Source of the DNA: Paracoccus denitrificans
GTDB lineage: Bacteria; Pseudomonadota; Alphaproteobacteria; Rhodobacterales; Rhodobacteraceae
Assembly (NCBI RefSeq): GCF_900100045.1
Contig: NZ_FNEA01000009.1
Location: 124,001-188,000, forward strand
Reading direction: 5' to 3'
DNA: 64,000 nucleotides
The first letter of the stretch is position 1, and each line of letters opens with the position of its first letter. The position numbers and the translations under genes were made by a program. The notes below the pieces were generated by a model, which made no database searches, had not been told where the DNA came from, and saw only the letters and a program-made list of their open reading frames with translations. Positions 8,968 through 18,087 of this stretch are shown here, piece by piece.

Positions 8968-10415
8968 TTACCGACAAGACCCTGATGCGCGAGGATGCCT
9001 TCGTGAACGGCGTCTGGTTGGGGGGCGAGCGTTTCGCCGTCACCGACCCCGCGACCGGCACGGCCATTGCGCAGGTGGCGCGGCTGGATGCGGCGCAGGC
9101 CCGCGCGGCGGTCGATGCGGCGCAGGCGGCTTTCGCGGGCTGGGCGGCGCTTCTGCCGCAGGAGCGCGCTGCCGTTCTGATGCGCTGGCACCGGCTGATC
9201 GTGGACGCGCGCGAGGACCTGGCGCGGATCATGACCGCCGAGCAGGGCAAGCCGCTGTCTGAATCGCGCGGCGAGATCGACTATGCCGCCAGCTTCGTCG
9301 AGTTCTATGCCGAGGAAGCCAAGCGGCCGAACATCGAAAGCGTGACCTCGCATCTTTCGACTGCCGAGATGGAACTGTGGCGCGAACCTCTGGGCGTCGC
9401 GGCGCTGGTCACGCCCTGGAATTTCCCTTGCGCCATGATCACCCGCAAGGCGGCGGCGGCTTTGGCGGCGGGCTGCACCGTGGTGGTGCATCCCTCGGCC
9501 GAGACGCCGCTGTCGGCGACCGCACTGGCGGAACTGGCGGATCGCGCGGGCTTTCCGCCCGGAGTCTTCAACGTGGTGACCGGGGACGCGCCCGAGATCG
9601 TCGGCGAATGGTGCGCCGATCCGCGTGTGCGGGCGCTTTCCTTCACCGGCTCGACGCAGGTGGGCAAGCTGCTTTATCGCCAAAGCGCCGATACGGTAAA
9701 GCGGCTGGTGCTGGAACTGGGCGGCCATGCCCCCTTCATCGCCTTTGCCGATTGCGACCTCGACCTGGCGGTGGACGAGGCGATCAAGGCCAAGTTCGCC
9801 ACCTCGGGGCAGGATTGCCTGGGCGCCAACCGCTTCCTGATCGAGCGGCCGATTTATGAAGAGTTCTGCCGCCGCTTCACTGCCGCTGCCGCCGCGCTGG
9901 CGCTGGGGCCGGGGGTCGAGGATCGCGACCTTGGCCCCTTGATGAACGAGGGCGCGGTCCGCAAGCAAGAGGAGCATGTCGCCGACGCGCTGGCCCGTGG
10001 CGCGCGCCTGTTGACCGGCGGTGCCCGCGATCCGCAGGGACCGCTGTTCTATCGCCCGACCGTGCTGGCCGACGTGCCGGGCGAGGCGCTGGTCTTTCGA
10101 GAGGAGACCTTTGGCCCCGTCGCCGCCATCGCCCCCTTCGAGACCGAGGAGGAGGCGGTGGGCATCGCCAACGCCACCGAATACGGGCTTGTCGCCTATG
10201 TCCACAGCCGCGATCCGCGCCGCATCTACCGCCTGTCGCGCGCGCTGTCGTTCGGCATGGTCGCGGTGAACCGCACCAAGGTCACCGGCGCGCCGATCCC
10301 CTTTGGCGGCATGAAGCAGTCCGGGCTGGGCCGCGAGGGCAGCCGCCACGGGCTCGAAGCCTTCACCGAGATCAAATACGTCTGCCGCGACTGGGCAGAG
10401 ACAAGGAGAGCATGA
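8964..10415 (+). CDS. doeC: NAD(P)-dependent aldehyde dehydrogenase, probable aspartate-semialdehyde oxidation step (DoeC/Ssd role)
   Basis: A 483-residue ALDH of the succinate-semialdehyde dehydrogenase type. The general-base glutamate is in [11 protein letters not shown] and the nucleophilic cysteine in [10 protein letters not shown]. The cofactor loop is [14 protein letters not shown] at 8964 overlaps the doeB stop (ATGA), so the longer open frame upstream is rejected. In this operon it most likely oxidises aspartate semialdehyde to aspartate. One oddity: the segment usually reading VVVKPS reads [13 protein letters not shown] here, so the lysine that contacts the cofactor ribose is a histidine. 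Confidence 0.82.
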   Translation: MITDKTLMREDAFVNGVWLGGERFAVTDPATGTAIAQVARLDAAQARAAVDAAQAAFAGWAALLPQERAAVLMRWHRLIVDAREDLARIMTAEQGKPLSESRGEIDYAASFVEFYAEEAKRPNIESVTSHLSTAEMELWREPLGVAALVTPWNFPCAMITRKAAAALAAGCTVVVHPSAETPLSATALAELADRAGFPPGVFNVVTGDAPEIVGEWCADPRVRALSFTGSTQVGKLLYRQSADTVKRLVLELGGHAPFIAFADCDLDLAVDEAIKAKFATSGQDCLGANRFLIERPIYEEFCRRFTAAAAALALGPGVEDRDLGPLMNEGAVRKQEEHVADALARGARLLTGGARDPQGPLFYRPTVLADVPGEALVFREETFGPVAAIAPFETEEEAVGIANATEYGLVAYVHSRDPRRIYRLSRALSFGMVAVNRTKVTGAPIPFGGMKQSGLGREGSRHGLEAFTEIKYVCRDWAETRRA

Positions 10416-11785
10416 TGCTGACCAATGACGAGCTGTCCAAGTGGGACCGCGAGAGCCTGTTCCACCCCTCGACCAATCTCGGCCAGTTCGCGCGCGGCGA
10501 GGGTCCGCAGCGCATCGTCTCGGGCGCGGAAGGCGTCTATGTCACCGACCGCGACGGCAACCGGCTGCTGGACGGCTTTGCCGGGCTTTATTGCGTAAAT
10601 GTGGGTTACGGCCGGCCCGAGATCGCCGAGGCCATCGCGACGCAAGCGCGCGAGCTGGCCTATTACCACGCCTATGCCGGGCACGGCTCGGAAGCCTCGA
10701 TCACGCTGGCCAAGATGGTCATGGACCGGGCGCCCAGGCACATGGCGCGGGTCTATTTCGGCCTTGGCGGCTCGGATGCCAACGAGACGAATGTCAAGCT
10801 GGTCTGGTATTACAACAACATCCGCGGGTTGCCGCAGAAGAAAAAGATCATCTCGCGCTGGCGGGGCTATCACGGGTCGGGGCTGATGACCGGCTCGCTG
10901 ACCGGGCTGGAGCTGTTCCACAAGAAGTTCGACCTGCCGCTGGCGCAGGTGATCCATACCGAGGCGCCCTATTACTATCGCCGCAAGGACGCCGGCATGT
11001 CCGAGGAACAGTTCAGCGCCCATTGCGCCGATGAGCTGGAAAAACTGATCGCCGCCGAGGGCGCCGACACCATCGCCGCCTTCATCGGCGAGCCTGTGCT
11101 GGGCACGGGCGGTATCGTGCCGCCGCCCAAGGGCTATTGGGAGGCGATCCAGAAGGTGCTGGCGCGCCACGACATCCTGCTGATCGCCGATGAGGTGGTG
11201 ACGGGCTTTGGCCGGCTGGGCAGCATGTTCGGCAGCGACCATTACGGCATGACCCCCGACATCATCACCTGCGCCAAGGGCCTGACCTCGGCCTATGCGC
11301 CGCTGTCGGGCAGCATCGTCGGGCAGAAGGTCTGGGAGGTGCTGATGCAGGGCACCGACGAATATGGCGTGCTCGGCCATGGCTGGACCTATTCCGCCCA
11401 TCCCATCGGTGCCGCGGCCGGCATCGCCAACCTGCGGCTGATCGACGAGTTGGGGCTGGTCGGGAATGCCGGCAGGGTCGGCCGCTACCTGAACGATCGC
11501 ATGCGGGCGGCAGTTGGCGATCACCCGAACGTGGGCGAGATTCGCGGCGAGGGCATGCTCTGCGCCGTCGAACTGGTCCGCGACCGCGACACGCGCGGTT
11601 TCTTCGACGCGGCCGAGGGCATTGGCGGCAAGGTGGTCGGCGCCATGCTCAAGCGCGGCGTGATCGCGCGAGCGATGCCGCAGGGCGACATCGTCGGCCT
11701 TGCCCCGCCGCTCTGCTTGACCGAGGCCGAGGCGGATGTGATCGTCGATGTCACCGCCGTGGCACTGCGCGAAACGCTGGGTTGA
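10415..11785 (+). CDS. doeD: Class III aminotransferase, probable diaminobutyrate transaminase (DoeD/Atf role)
   Basis: A 456-residue omega-type PLP aminotransferase. The aspartate that contacts the PLP nitrogen is in [15 protein letters not shown] and the PLP lysine in [17 protein letters not shown] at 10404-10408 is six bases before ATG 10415; ATG 10412 is also in frame. It would convert 2,4-diaminobutyrate to aspartate semialdehyde, the substrate of the preceding ALDH. Other omega-amino acids are possible substrates, but operon membership favours DABA. Confidence 0.82.
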   Translation: MLTNDELSKWDRESLFHPSTNLGQFARGEGPQRIVSGAEGVYVTDRDGNRLLDGFAGLYCVNVGYGRPEIAEAIATQARELAYYHAYAGHGSEASITLAKMVMDRAPRHMARVYFGLGGSDANETNVKLVWYYNNIRGLPQKKKIISRWRGYHGSGLMTGSLTGLELFHKKFDLPLAQVIHTEAPYYYRRKDAGMSEEQFSAHCADELEKLIAAEGADTIAAFIGEPVLGTGGIVPPPKGYWEAIQKVLARHDILLIADEVVTGFGRLGSMFGSDHYGMTPDIITCAKGLTSAYAPLSGSIVGQKVWEVLMQGTDEYGVLGHGWTYSAHPIGAAAGIANLRLIDELGLVGNAGRVGRYLNDRMRAAVGDHPNVGEIRGEGMLCAVELVRDRDTRGFFDAAEGIGGKVVGAMLKRGVIARAMPQGDIVGLAPPLCLTEAEADVIVDVTAVALRETLG

Positions 11786-11788
11786 CCC

Positions 11789-12931
11789 GTGACGGCGATC
11801 CCCGAGACGATGTGCGCCATGGTCCTGACCGGCCATGGCGGCACCGAGCGGCTGGAATGGCGCGAGGATTGGCCGGTCCCCCGTCCCGGCCCGGGCGAGG
11901 TTCTGGTGCGCATCACCGCCTGCGCCAAGAACAACACCGATCGCAAGGTGCGCGAGGGGCGATACTCCACCGCCGATGATGGCGCCGTCACCTCGTTTGC
12001 CATGGCCGGGAACACGCTGTCCTTTCCGCGCATCCAGGGCGCGGATGTGGTCGGCCATGTCGTCGCCGTTGGCCAGGGCGTGCCCACGGACAGGATCGGC
12101 GAAAGGGGGCTTCTGGACTTCAACATCTACCCCGATGCGCGGGACGACCTGAACCTGGCGCCCGATTATTTCGGCCATGGTGCCGATGGCGGCTTTGCGG
12201 AATACGGCTGTTTCCCCTCGGAGCAGTTCCACGCCATCGCCAATCCCGCGCTGGGCGATGCCGAGCTTGCGACGCTGGGCATGTGTTCGTGGCAGACGGG
12301 CTACCGGATGCTGACCTCGGCCGGGGTCGGGGCGGGCGAGCATGTGCTGGTCACCGGCGCTTCGGGCGGGGTCGGGACCGCGCTTTTGCAGCTTTGCCGG
12401 GTAATCGGCGCCATACCCCATGCGGTCGCCAGCGCCGGCAAGGCCGAGGCGCTGCATGCGCTTGGCGCGGAAACGGTGATCGACCGCAATGCCGTCGGCG
12501 ACTGGCCTTCGGCCATCGACCGGGCGACCGGCGGGGCAACCATCGACGCGGTGATGGACCTCGTCGGCGGCGAGATGACCGTGCCGCTGATCCAGGCCAT
12601 GTGCCGCGACATGCGCCGCCGGACCACGCCGCCCCGCCTGTCCATCGCCGGCGCCAGTGCGGGCAACGTCACCGCGCTGCCCTGGACGCTGATCTACCTG
12701 AACCAGGTGCGGATCTTCGGCGTCTCGCACGGCACCCGCGCCGAGGCACGGCAGTTGATCGGCTGGATCGGGGAGAACCGGCTGAAGCCGGTGCTGGCCG
12801 GGATCATGCCGCTGTCGCGATTGCGCGAGGCCGAGCGCCTGTTCGTCGAGCGTGGTCGCGATTTCATCGGCAAGCTGGTCATCGTGCCGGATCGGGTCGT
12901 CGCCGAACAGGGCCTGGAAACGATGGCCTGA
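11789..12931 (+). CDS. MDR-family oxidoreductase (quinone-oxidoreductase-like), role unknown
   Basis: A 380-residue medium-chain dehydrogenase/reductase. GroES-like N-terminal domain: GEVLVRITACAKNNTDRKVREG, then IQGADVVGHVVAVG. The Rossmann motif is VTGASGGVGTALLQL. The catalytic zinc cysteine (usual GVCHTD) is absent and the four-cysteine structural zinc lobe is missing, so it belongs with zinc-free NADPH:quinone or enoyl reductases. GTG 11789 lies 3 bp after doeD; ATG 11810 is an alternative start. Its placement makes it co-transcribed with ectoine catabolism, but no known step of that pathway needs it. Confidence 0.75.
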   Translation: MTAIPETMCAMVLTGHGGTERLEWREDWPVPRPGPGEVLVRITACAKNNTDRKVREGRYSTADDGAVTSFAMAGNTLSFPRIQGADVVGHVVAVGQGVPTDRIGERGLLDFNIYPDARDDLNLAPDYFGHGADGGFAEYGCFPSEQFHAIANPALGDAELATLGMCSWQTGYRMLTSAGVGAGEHVLVTGASGGVGTALLQLCRVIGAIPHAVASAGKAEALHALGAETVIDRNAVGDWPSAIDRATGGATIDAVMDLVGGEMTVPLIQAMCRDMRRRTTPPRLSIAGASAGNVTALPWTLIYLNQVRIFGVSHGTRAEARQLIGWIGENRLKPVLAGIMPLSRLREAERLFVERGRDFIGKLVIVPDRVVAEQGLETMA

Positions 12932-12946
12932 CAGTTGGCGCGTCGC

Positions 12947-14143
12947 TCAGGCCCGCAGCCAGTCCGGCGCATGGCGGATCTCGTCCACCCCGGCCAGCGG
13001 CGCGATGCGCTGGAACTCGGCCGCCAGTGCTGTAACGCGGCCCTGGCCCATGCGCACCCCCGGCTCGGGCCAGAAGGCGCGGACGGCCAGCGCGCCATCC
13101 TCGCGCTTGGTATCCACCCGCCCGACCAGCCGGTCGCCCTGCATGACCGGAAAGACGTAATAGCCGTATTGCCGCCGCTCGGCGGGCACGAAGATCTCGA
13201 TGCGATAGCGGAAACCGAACAGCCGCTCGGCCCGCGCCCGGTCGCGCAAGGCCGGATCGAAGGGCGAGAGCAGGCGGATGCGCGAGGACGGATCGGGCAG
13301 CGCGGGGACCAGGTCCAGCAGCGCCGGGGCCGAGAAGCTGCGCCGCACCGAGCCATCGGCCATTTCCACGTCGATTTCCACGATCCGGCCCGCCGCCAGC
13401 GCCTCGCTGCACCACAGCTTCGCCTCGTCGCGGCTGGCGATGGCGAAGAAACCGGCCAATTCGCCGCTGGTGGCGAAGCCCAGCCGCTCCAGCGCCGCCG
13501 TCATGGCCCAGTCGATGATCTCGGCGTCGTCCAGCCGTGCATTCAGGTGCTCGGCCGGGATCACCCGCTCGGCCAGGTCATAGACCTTGCGAAAGCCCGA
13601 GCGATGGCAGATCGCCAGCCGGCCCGAGCGCCACAGGTATTCCAGCGCGGTCTTGGACGGGTGCCAGTCCCACCAGCCGCCAGAGCCCTTGGGCTCGTCG
13701 CCGCCCAGATCCGACGAACTGGCCGGGCCGTGATCGGCGATGTGCCGCAGCACGCTGTCGAATTCCGCATCCCAGCCCTCGCGCCGCCATTTCGGCCAGC
13801 GGCGCTGCATATGCGCCTCGTCCCGGGCGAATTTCAGCCGCCACATCGGGTAAAAGCGCATCGGGATGACGGCGGCGTCATGGGTCCAATGCTCGAAACC
13901 GGCGCGGTGGCGGGCGATCAGGCTCTCCAGCCCCTGCGGGCGGTATTGCCCGCGCCGCGACCACAGGATCAGGTCATGCGCGCGGGCCAGCGTGTTCACG
14001 CTGTCCACCTGCACGAAGCCAAGGCCGGACAGCACATTCTCCAGATCCGCGCCCTTGCCCGGACCCGCGCCGGGGCGCAGCAGCAAGTGCCGGTCCAGAA
14101 ACAACCGGCGGGCATCGCGGTTCGTCAGCAGGGGGCGGGCCAT
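12947..14143 (-). CDS. Winged-helix DNA glycosylase, YcaQ/AlkX family (interstrand crosslink repair)
   Basis: A 398-residue HTH_42 (YcaQ-like) protein. The family signature GFVQVDSVNTLARAHDLILWSR appears near residues 40-61 and includes the Q-x-D catalytic motif (QVD). Further blocks are FEHWTHDAAVIP and LLSPFDPALRDR, with RYRIEIFVP...YGYYVFPVM toward the end. Homologues unhook interstrand crosslinks and excise bulky N7 adducts. It converges with the MDR gene (15 bp gap), so it is a separate unit. Length is normal for the family. Confidence 0.82.
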   Translation of the reverse strand: MARPLLTNRDARRLFLDRHLLLRPGAGPGKGADLENVLSGLGFVQVDSVNTLARAHDLILWSRRGQYRPQGLESLIARHRAGFEHWTHDAAVIPMRFYPMWRLKFARDEAHMQRRWPKWRREGWDAEFDSVLRHIADHGPASSSDLGGDEPKGSGGWWDWHPSKTALEYLWRSGRLAICHRSGFRKVYDLAERVIPAEHLNARLDDAEIIDWAMTAALERLGFATSGELAGFFAIASRDEAKLWCSEALAAGRIVEIDVEMADGSVRRSFSAPALLDLVPALPDPSSRIRLLSPFDPALRDRARAERLFGFRYRIEIFVPAERRQYGYYVFPVMQGDRLVGRVDTKREDGALAVRAFWPEPGVRMGQGRVTALAAEFQRIAPLAGVDEIRHAPDWLRA

Positions 14144-14300
14144 CGTCGAAACCTGTTCGTCGCGTCTGTCAGCCTGTCATAGCAGCAGGCGATGAAGGAT
14201 GGCCAATGCGATGCCGGCTGCCAAGCGGGGGCATCAGGTGCAGCGCGAAGCCGCGCCGCCCCGGCGATTCTGTATCCTGTGGGTGGGAAAAGGCGAGGCG

Positions 14301-14606
14301 CTACCGGGGCCGGCCGCTCACGGCCGCTCGACGCGGCGCATGGCCGGTTTCCGCCGCATCCGCGTTTTCGTATCGCTCCTCGCTGTCGGGCCGGCTGGCC
14401 TTGTGCCAGGCAAGCCCCAGCAGGGCCACCGAGCCGGTCAGGCAATAGGTCGCGACAAGCCACGGCAGCCCCCAGCCCATCAGCCAGGCCAGAGCCGTCG
14501 CCGCGACCGCCGCCAAGGACGCAAGGACGACGATCCCAAGGGGGAAGCCGCGGTCTTGATCCCTGTCGGATCGGGAAACGCTATCCGGCGTGAGTTTCTT
14601 CAGCAT
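14301..14606 (-). CDS. Small two-helix membrane protein, hypothetical
   Basis: A 101-residue product starting MLKKLTPDSVSRSD. It has two hydrophobic stretches (about residues 23-42, GIVVLASLAAVAATALAWLM, and 44-66) and a charged tail. The ribosome site is weak (AAGAG about eight bases upstream). I recognise no family. The longer open frame up to 14894 has poor composition upstream of this methionine. The hydrophobic pattern is the only support for coding. Confidence 0.45.
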   Translation of the reverse strand: MLKKLTPDSVSRSDRDQDRGFPLGIVVLASLAAVAATALAWLMGWGLPWLVATYCLTGSVALLGLAWHKASRPDSEERYENADAAETGHAPRRAAVSGRPR

Positions 14607-15233
14607 GGTTCGGCTCTTTTGGTGAAAGGGAGGACGGCGCCGGAATGGCGCAGGCGGAAACCGCAGGGCATCGCGAAGCGGCCGCGCTTCTGCGCGCCAC
14701 CCATGCCTCGGCGGGGTGGTGCGGTCGGGACCGGCCTGGCCTTCGTCCCCGTCCCGCAGGCATCGAGCGTGCAAAGGCCCACCCGGTCGGTGCCAGGAGC
14801 ATCCCCGGCGCATGGGGCGAGGATGGCCGGGAATGCCGATGCTCTCGGCATGATCGTCGGATGGCGGCTCATGGAGAATGCTTCCCATGCGCAAGGATTG
14901 CCCCGAGGATCATGGTGCCATTGCCGCGGATCTGGGCGGCGATGTCCTGCGGGCATGATCGCCTTGGGCTCCGTATCGGCTTTGCGGGCAGCCATGCGCC
15001 TGCAACCGTTCCCGTCATAAGGCGCCGCATCCCGCCGGGCCGGCTTGGTGCAACCGATCCCGGGCGGTGGTGCAGATGACGGCGCTGCCGGCTCTCGTCC
15101 GGGGCGGCAAGAGGGAATTGCCGCCCCGGGCAAGAGCCGGCCCCGGCGGCGCTGCCTCTGCCGCCGCCAGGACCGTTCGGCCGGCGTCACCAATGTTCCG
15201 CCCGGCCAACCCGGCATATCGTCCCGGCCGCCA
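14607..15233. other. Gene-poor stretch of about 630 bp
   Basis: Open frames exist on both strands here but none has a believable product, domain or ribosome site; several overlap antisense. A very short frame at 14887-14958 (23 codons) is not supported. The only clear structure is the perfect hairpin at 15099-15129. Confidence 0.5.
15099..15129. repeat. Perfect 12-bp inverted repeat (hairpin)
   Basis: Arms CCGGGGCGGCAA (15099-15110) and TTGCCGCCCCGG (15118-15129) match perfectly around a 7-base spacer. It lies about 105 bp beyond the stop of the leftward RTX gene, so it may end that transcript or protect its 3' end. There is no T-run on either side. Confidence 0.6.
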
Positions 15234-17003
15234 TCAGCCCACTTTTCCCCAGTTGAAGGGCTGTTTGCCGTTGGCGACCAGGCGTTGCACCAGATGCCGC
15301 CCCTGCCGGCCGCGCATCAGCAGCCGCGCTGCGGCGGGTTGCTGCGGCTCGGGCTGCGCCAATTGGGGGAACAGCGTAAGGATCTCGTGCCGGGCCTCGG
15401 GGCCAAGCGCCTTCATCGCCTCGGGGCCGGTGAACAGGCTTTCGGTGGGGGCGCCGTTCGAAAACACCACCTCATGCCGGTCGAACATGAAGTGCCAGTA
15501 TTCCACCTCCTGCATGTCCTCGACCACCTCGATGCCGTCCAGCCCGATCAGATGGCGCGCGGCCAGCAGGACCTCGGCCTCGCCGACCATCCGCCGCGCC
15601 ACGACCGAGCGCAGCAGCACCCGGTGCTGGGGCGAGACGATCAGGTCGCGCTCGGGCAGGCGCTCGCCCAGGGCCTCGGCGCGGATGCGGATCGGCCGCA
15701 GCTTGGGCTGGGCCGCCAGTTCCTCGGCCGAGAGCACGCGCTTGCCGATCCAGCGCAGCGCCTTGCAGCCATGGTCCAGCGTCATCACCTTGGTGCCCGG
15801 TTCCAGCTGCTCGACGGGAACCTCGCCATCCGCGGTCTTGATCAGGGTGCCCCGCAGAAAGCAGAGCACGCCGGTATTTTCCGTGGTCAGCTGGCTGCCC
15901 AGGACCGAATTGCCGGTCCCGTCCTGAATGCGCAGGCCCCCGACGGCATCAAGCACGCCATCGGCCTGGTCCGCCTGCATCCAGCTTTCCGGCGAGGCGT
16001 AGGTCTGATGCGGATTGGCGGCGTTCCAGGCCGCCAGCGTGGTGCCGTTGTAGAAAGCGTTCAGATCGACGAAATCGTTGTTGTCGGACTGTCCGTCGCC
16101 GATGCCGGTCACCGCGTCGAAATCGGTGATCAGGTCGCCGCCGCCACTGACCACGAAGCGGTCGTTCCCCGCCCCGCCGGTCATCGTGTCCGCGCCGGGG
16201 CCGCCGATCAGCGAGTCGTCGCCGTCCCCGCCTTCCAGGACGTCATTTCCCTGCCCGCCCTCAAGCGTGTCGTTGCCGTCGCCGCCCTGCAAAAGGTCGT
16301 GCCCGGCATCGCCGCGCAGCAGGTCGTCGCCCTCGCCGCCCTCCAGGGTGTCGTCGCCGTTGCCGCCGTTGAGCGTGTCGTTGCCCGCGCCGCCCAGCAG
16401 GAGGTCGTTCCCGTCGTCGCCGCGCAGCAGGTCGTCGTCGTCGCCGCCGTCAAGGGTGTCGTTGCCCAAGCCGCCGTTGAGCGTATCGCTGCCCACGCCG
16501 CCCAGCAGGAGATCGTCCCCGTCGTCGCCGCGCAGAAGATCGTCGCCCTCTTCGCCCTCGATGGTGTCGTTTCCGATGCCGCCGTTGAACGTATCGTTGC
16601 CTTCGCCGCCACGCAGGACATCGTCTCCGGCATCGCCGCGCAGCAGGTCATCGCCCTCGCCGCCCTCAATGGTGTCGTTTCCGGCATCGCCGTTGATCGT
16701 GTCGTTGCCCGCGTCGCCCCGGATGATATCGTGCCCGGCATTGCCGCGCAGCAGGTCGTCGCCCTCGCCACCCTCGATGGTGTCGTTTCCCGCGCCGCCA
16801 TTCACGGTGTCGTTGCCGGCGCCGGCGTTGATCCAGTCGTTCACACCGTCAGCGCCGTCGACCACATCGCCCTGATGGTCGACATAGCCGGGGACCATGT
16901 AGTCGTCGCCATCGGTGCCGTCCACGATGCCGTCCGGCTGCGCGGACGAGGAAAAGGCCATGGCTGCGGTATTCAGCGGTTGGTTGTTGGTCGGGTCCGT
17001 CAT
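15234..17003 (-). CDS. RTX calcium-binding exoprotein with C-terminal Hint domain
   Basis: A 589-residue acidic protein with no Sec signal. Residues 61-282 are about two dozen GGxGxDxLx nonapeptides, which bind calcium and fold outside the cell after type I secretion. Residues 300-375 link to a Hint_2 domain starting at Cys381 (CFLRGTLIKT) and running past the SPQHRVLL and FSNGAPTES blocks to about 525. A short basic tail follows. RTX-Hint proteins are common in Rhodobacteraceae; the Hint domain may cleave or ligate the protein, but that is inference. No type I secretion genes are in the window. Its substrate or surface role cannot be read. Confidence 0.88.
   Translation of the reverse strand: MTDPTNNQPLNTAAMAFSSSAQPDGIVDGTDGDDYMVPGYVDHQGDVVDGADGVNDWINAGAGNDTVNGGAGNDTIEGGEGDDLLRGNAGHDIIRGDAGNDTINGDAGNDTIEGGEGDDLLRGDAGDDVLRGGEGNDTFNGGIGNDTIEGEEGDDLLRGDDGDDLLLGGVGSDTLNGGLGNDTLDGGDDDDLLRGDDGNDLLLGGAGNDTLNGGNGDDTLEGGEGDDLLRGDAGHDLLQGGDGNDTLEGGQGNDVLEGGDGDDSLIGGPGADTMTGGAGNDRFVVSGGGDLITDFDAVTGIGDGQSDNNDFVDLNAFYNGTTLAAWNAANPHQTYASPESWMQADQADGVLDAVGGLRIQDGTGNSVLGSQLTTENTGVLCFLRGTLIKTADGEVPVEQLEPGTKVMTLDHGCKALRWIGKRVLSAEELAAQPKLRPIRIRAEALGERLPERDLIVSPQHRVLLRSVVARRMVGEAEVLLAARHLIGLDGIEVVEDMQEVEYWHFMFDRHEVVFSNGAPTESLFTGPEAMKALGPEARHEILTLFPQLAQPEPQQPAAARLLMRGRQGRHLVQRLVANGKQPFNWGKVG
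16158..16823 (-). repeat. Tandem coding repeats encoding RTX nonapeptides
   Basis: The DNA repeats in 27-54 bp steps that encode variants of GNDTIEGGEGDDLLRGDAG. Several 54-bp units are nearly identical (for example around 16300-16350, 16620-16680 and 16740-16790). Slippage or recombination could change the repeat number. Confidence 0.85.
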
Positions 17004-17579
17004 CTGTCTTCACCCGTGCGAACCTGTTCGCTTACCCTGGTGCGGGTCCGACGGAGAGGGAGGGCGGGCAGATGCCCATTATTTGCTATAACTTTTAAAC
17101 AATTGACGAATTTAAACACAGCGGCTCTCCGTTAGGACCATTCTGGTGAAGTAAGGCACCTCGCGCGCACCATCTTCCGATGCGAATCCGGCTATCGGAT
17201 GCCTTTTCCGCATCCCAGCGCGATGCCTTGGATCGCCATTCCGAGAGGCTGAAATATCTTGAACTGCCGATTGATTGTCATGAACCGCAGAATGACAGCA
17301 TCGGCTCCTGCAGTTCGCGCGTCATGAAATGTCGGCAGGCGGCGATGGATGCTTCCGATCGCGAAAAAGCTGCGGAATTTCGCCTTGACCTGCCTTACGC
17401 CGAATTCCCGGATGCCGGGGCGCCGCAAGGCTGGCATGTCGGGCTCCGATGGCCGGCTGCAACCTGCGCGATATGCGCGGCCGCCAAGGCGATGCCGCAA
17501 CAGCGGTTGGCATGGGACTGCGTTCTCGACTAGGCAGGGGCAGCCGACGCCATTCCTGCATGAGCCCGTCCCGATCGCC
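17004..17579. promoter_or_regulatory. Intergenic region between the RTX and MarR genes
   Basis: This 576 bp gap separates two divergently oriented genes. The part next to the RTX gene (17078-17118) is very AT-rich and probably holds its promoter. The rest contains antisense-overlapping open frames (17180-17533 forward, 17192-17587 reverse) with no recognisable product; I treat both as non-coding. Confidence 0.45.
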
Positions 17580-18056
17580 ATGACCACGCACCAAGCCCAG
17601 ACCGCCCAGCCGCAATTCGGCGACGCCGATCCGCGGATCGCCTATAACCGCGTATTCTTCGCCATCCTGCGCATCCACCGCACCTTGATGCCGCAGATCG
17701 AGAAGGCGCTGCGCGAGATCGGCGTCCCCGATCCGATCTGGTATGAGATCCTGCTGGCCACCGAAGAGGCGGGCGAGGACGGCGTGCAGATGCAGGTGCT
17801 GCAGCGGCGGCTGTTCGTGCCGCAATATGCGCTGTCGCGCCATGTCGCGCGGATCGAGAAGGCGGGGCTGATCCGGCGCGCCGCGGCTGGGGGTGCCGGG
17901 CGCGGCCAGATCCTTTACATCGCCGAGGCGGGCAGGGGCCTGCACGCGCGGATCTGGCAGATCTATGTCGAGCGGATCCAGTCCGCCCTTGCCCCCGCCC
18001 TGACCACGGACGAGGCCTATGATCTGGTGCGGACCCTGAACCGGCTTTACCGCTGA
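17580..18056 (+). CDS. MarR-family transcriptional regulator
   Basis: A 158-residue winged-helix protein. The recognition region is MQVLQRRLFVPQYALSRHVARIEKAGLIRR, and the amphipathic C-terminal helices suit a MarR dimer interface. The ATG at 17580 follows a weak ribosome site; the longer frame from 17349 is not credible upstream. It converges on the TonB receptor gene with a 31 bp gap. Regulation of the iron genes is possible but not shown. The ligand is unknown. Confidence 0.75.
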   Translation: MTTHQAQTAQPQFGDADPRIAYNRVFFAILRIHRTLMPQIEKALREIGVPDPIWYEILLATEEAGEDGVQMQVLQRRLFVPQYALSRHVARIEKAGLIRRAAAGGAGRGQILYIAEAGRGLHARIWQIYVERIQSALAPALTTDEAYDLVRTLNRLYR

Positions 18057-18087
18057 TCGGCCAGGGGGCCCGTGCTCGTCTGCCGCG

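Noticed and set aside
14887..14958. 23-codon forward reading frame
   Set aside because: Too short, no recognised motif, weak ribosome site.
16158..16823. Regular repeats resembling a CRISPR array
   Set aside because: The repeats are in-frame, without unique spacers, and encode GGxGxDxLx motifs.
15045..17135. Forward open frame of 696 codons opposite the RTX gene
   Set aside because: Its valine-alanine repeats are the antisense reading of RTX nonapeptide codons.
17180..17587. Overlapping open frames on both strands near the MarR gene
   Set aside because: Neither product shows a domain, signal or good ribosome site.
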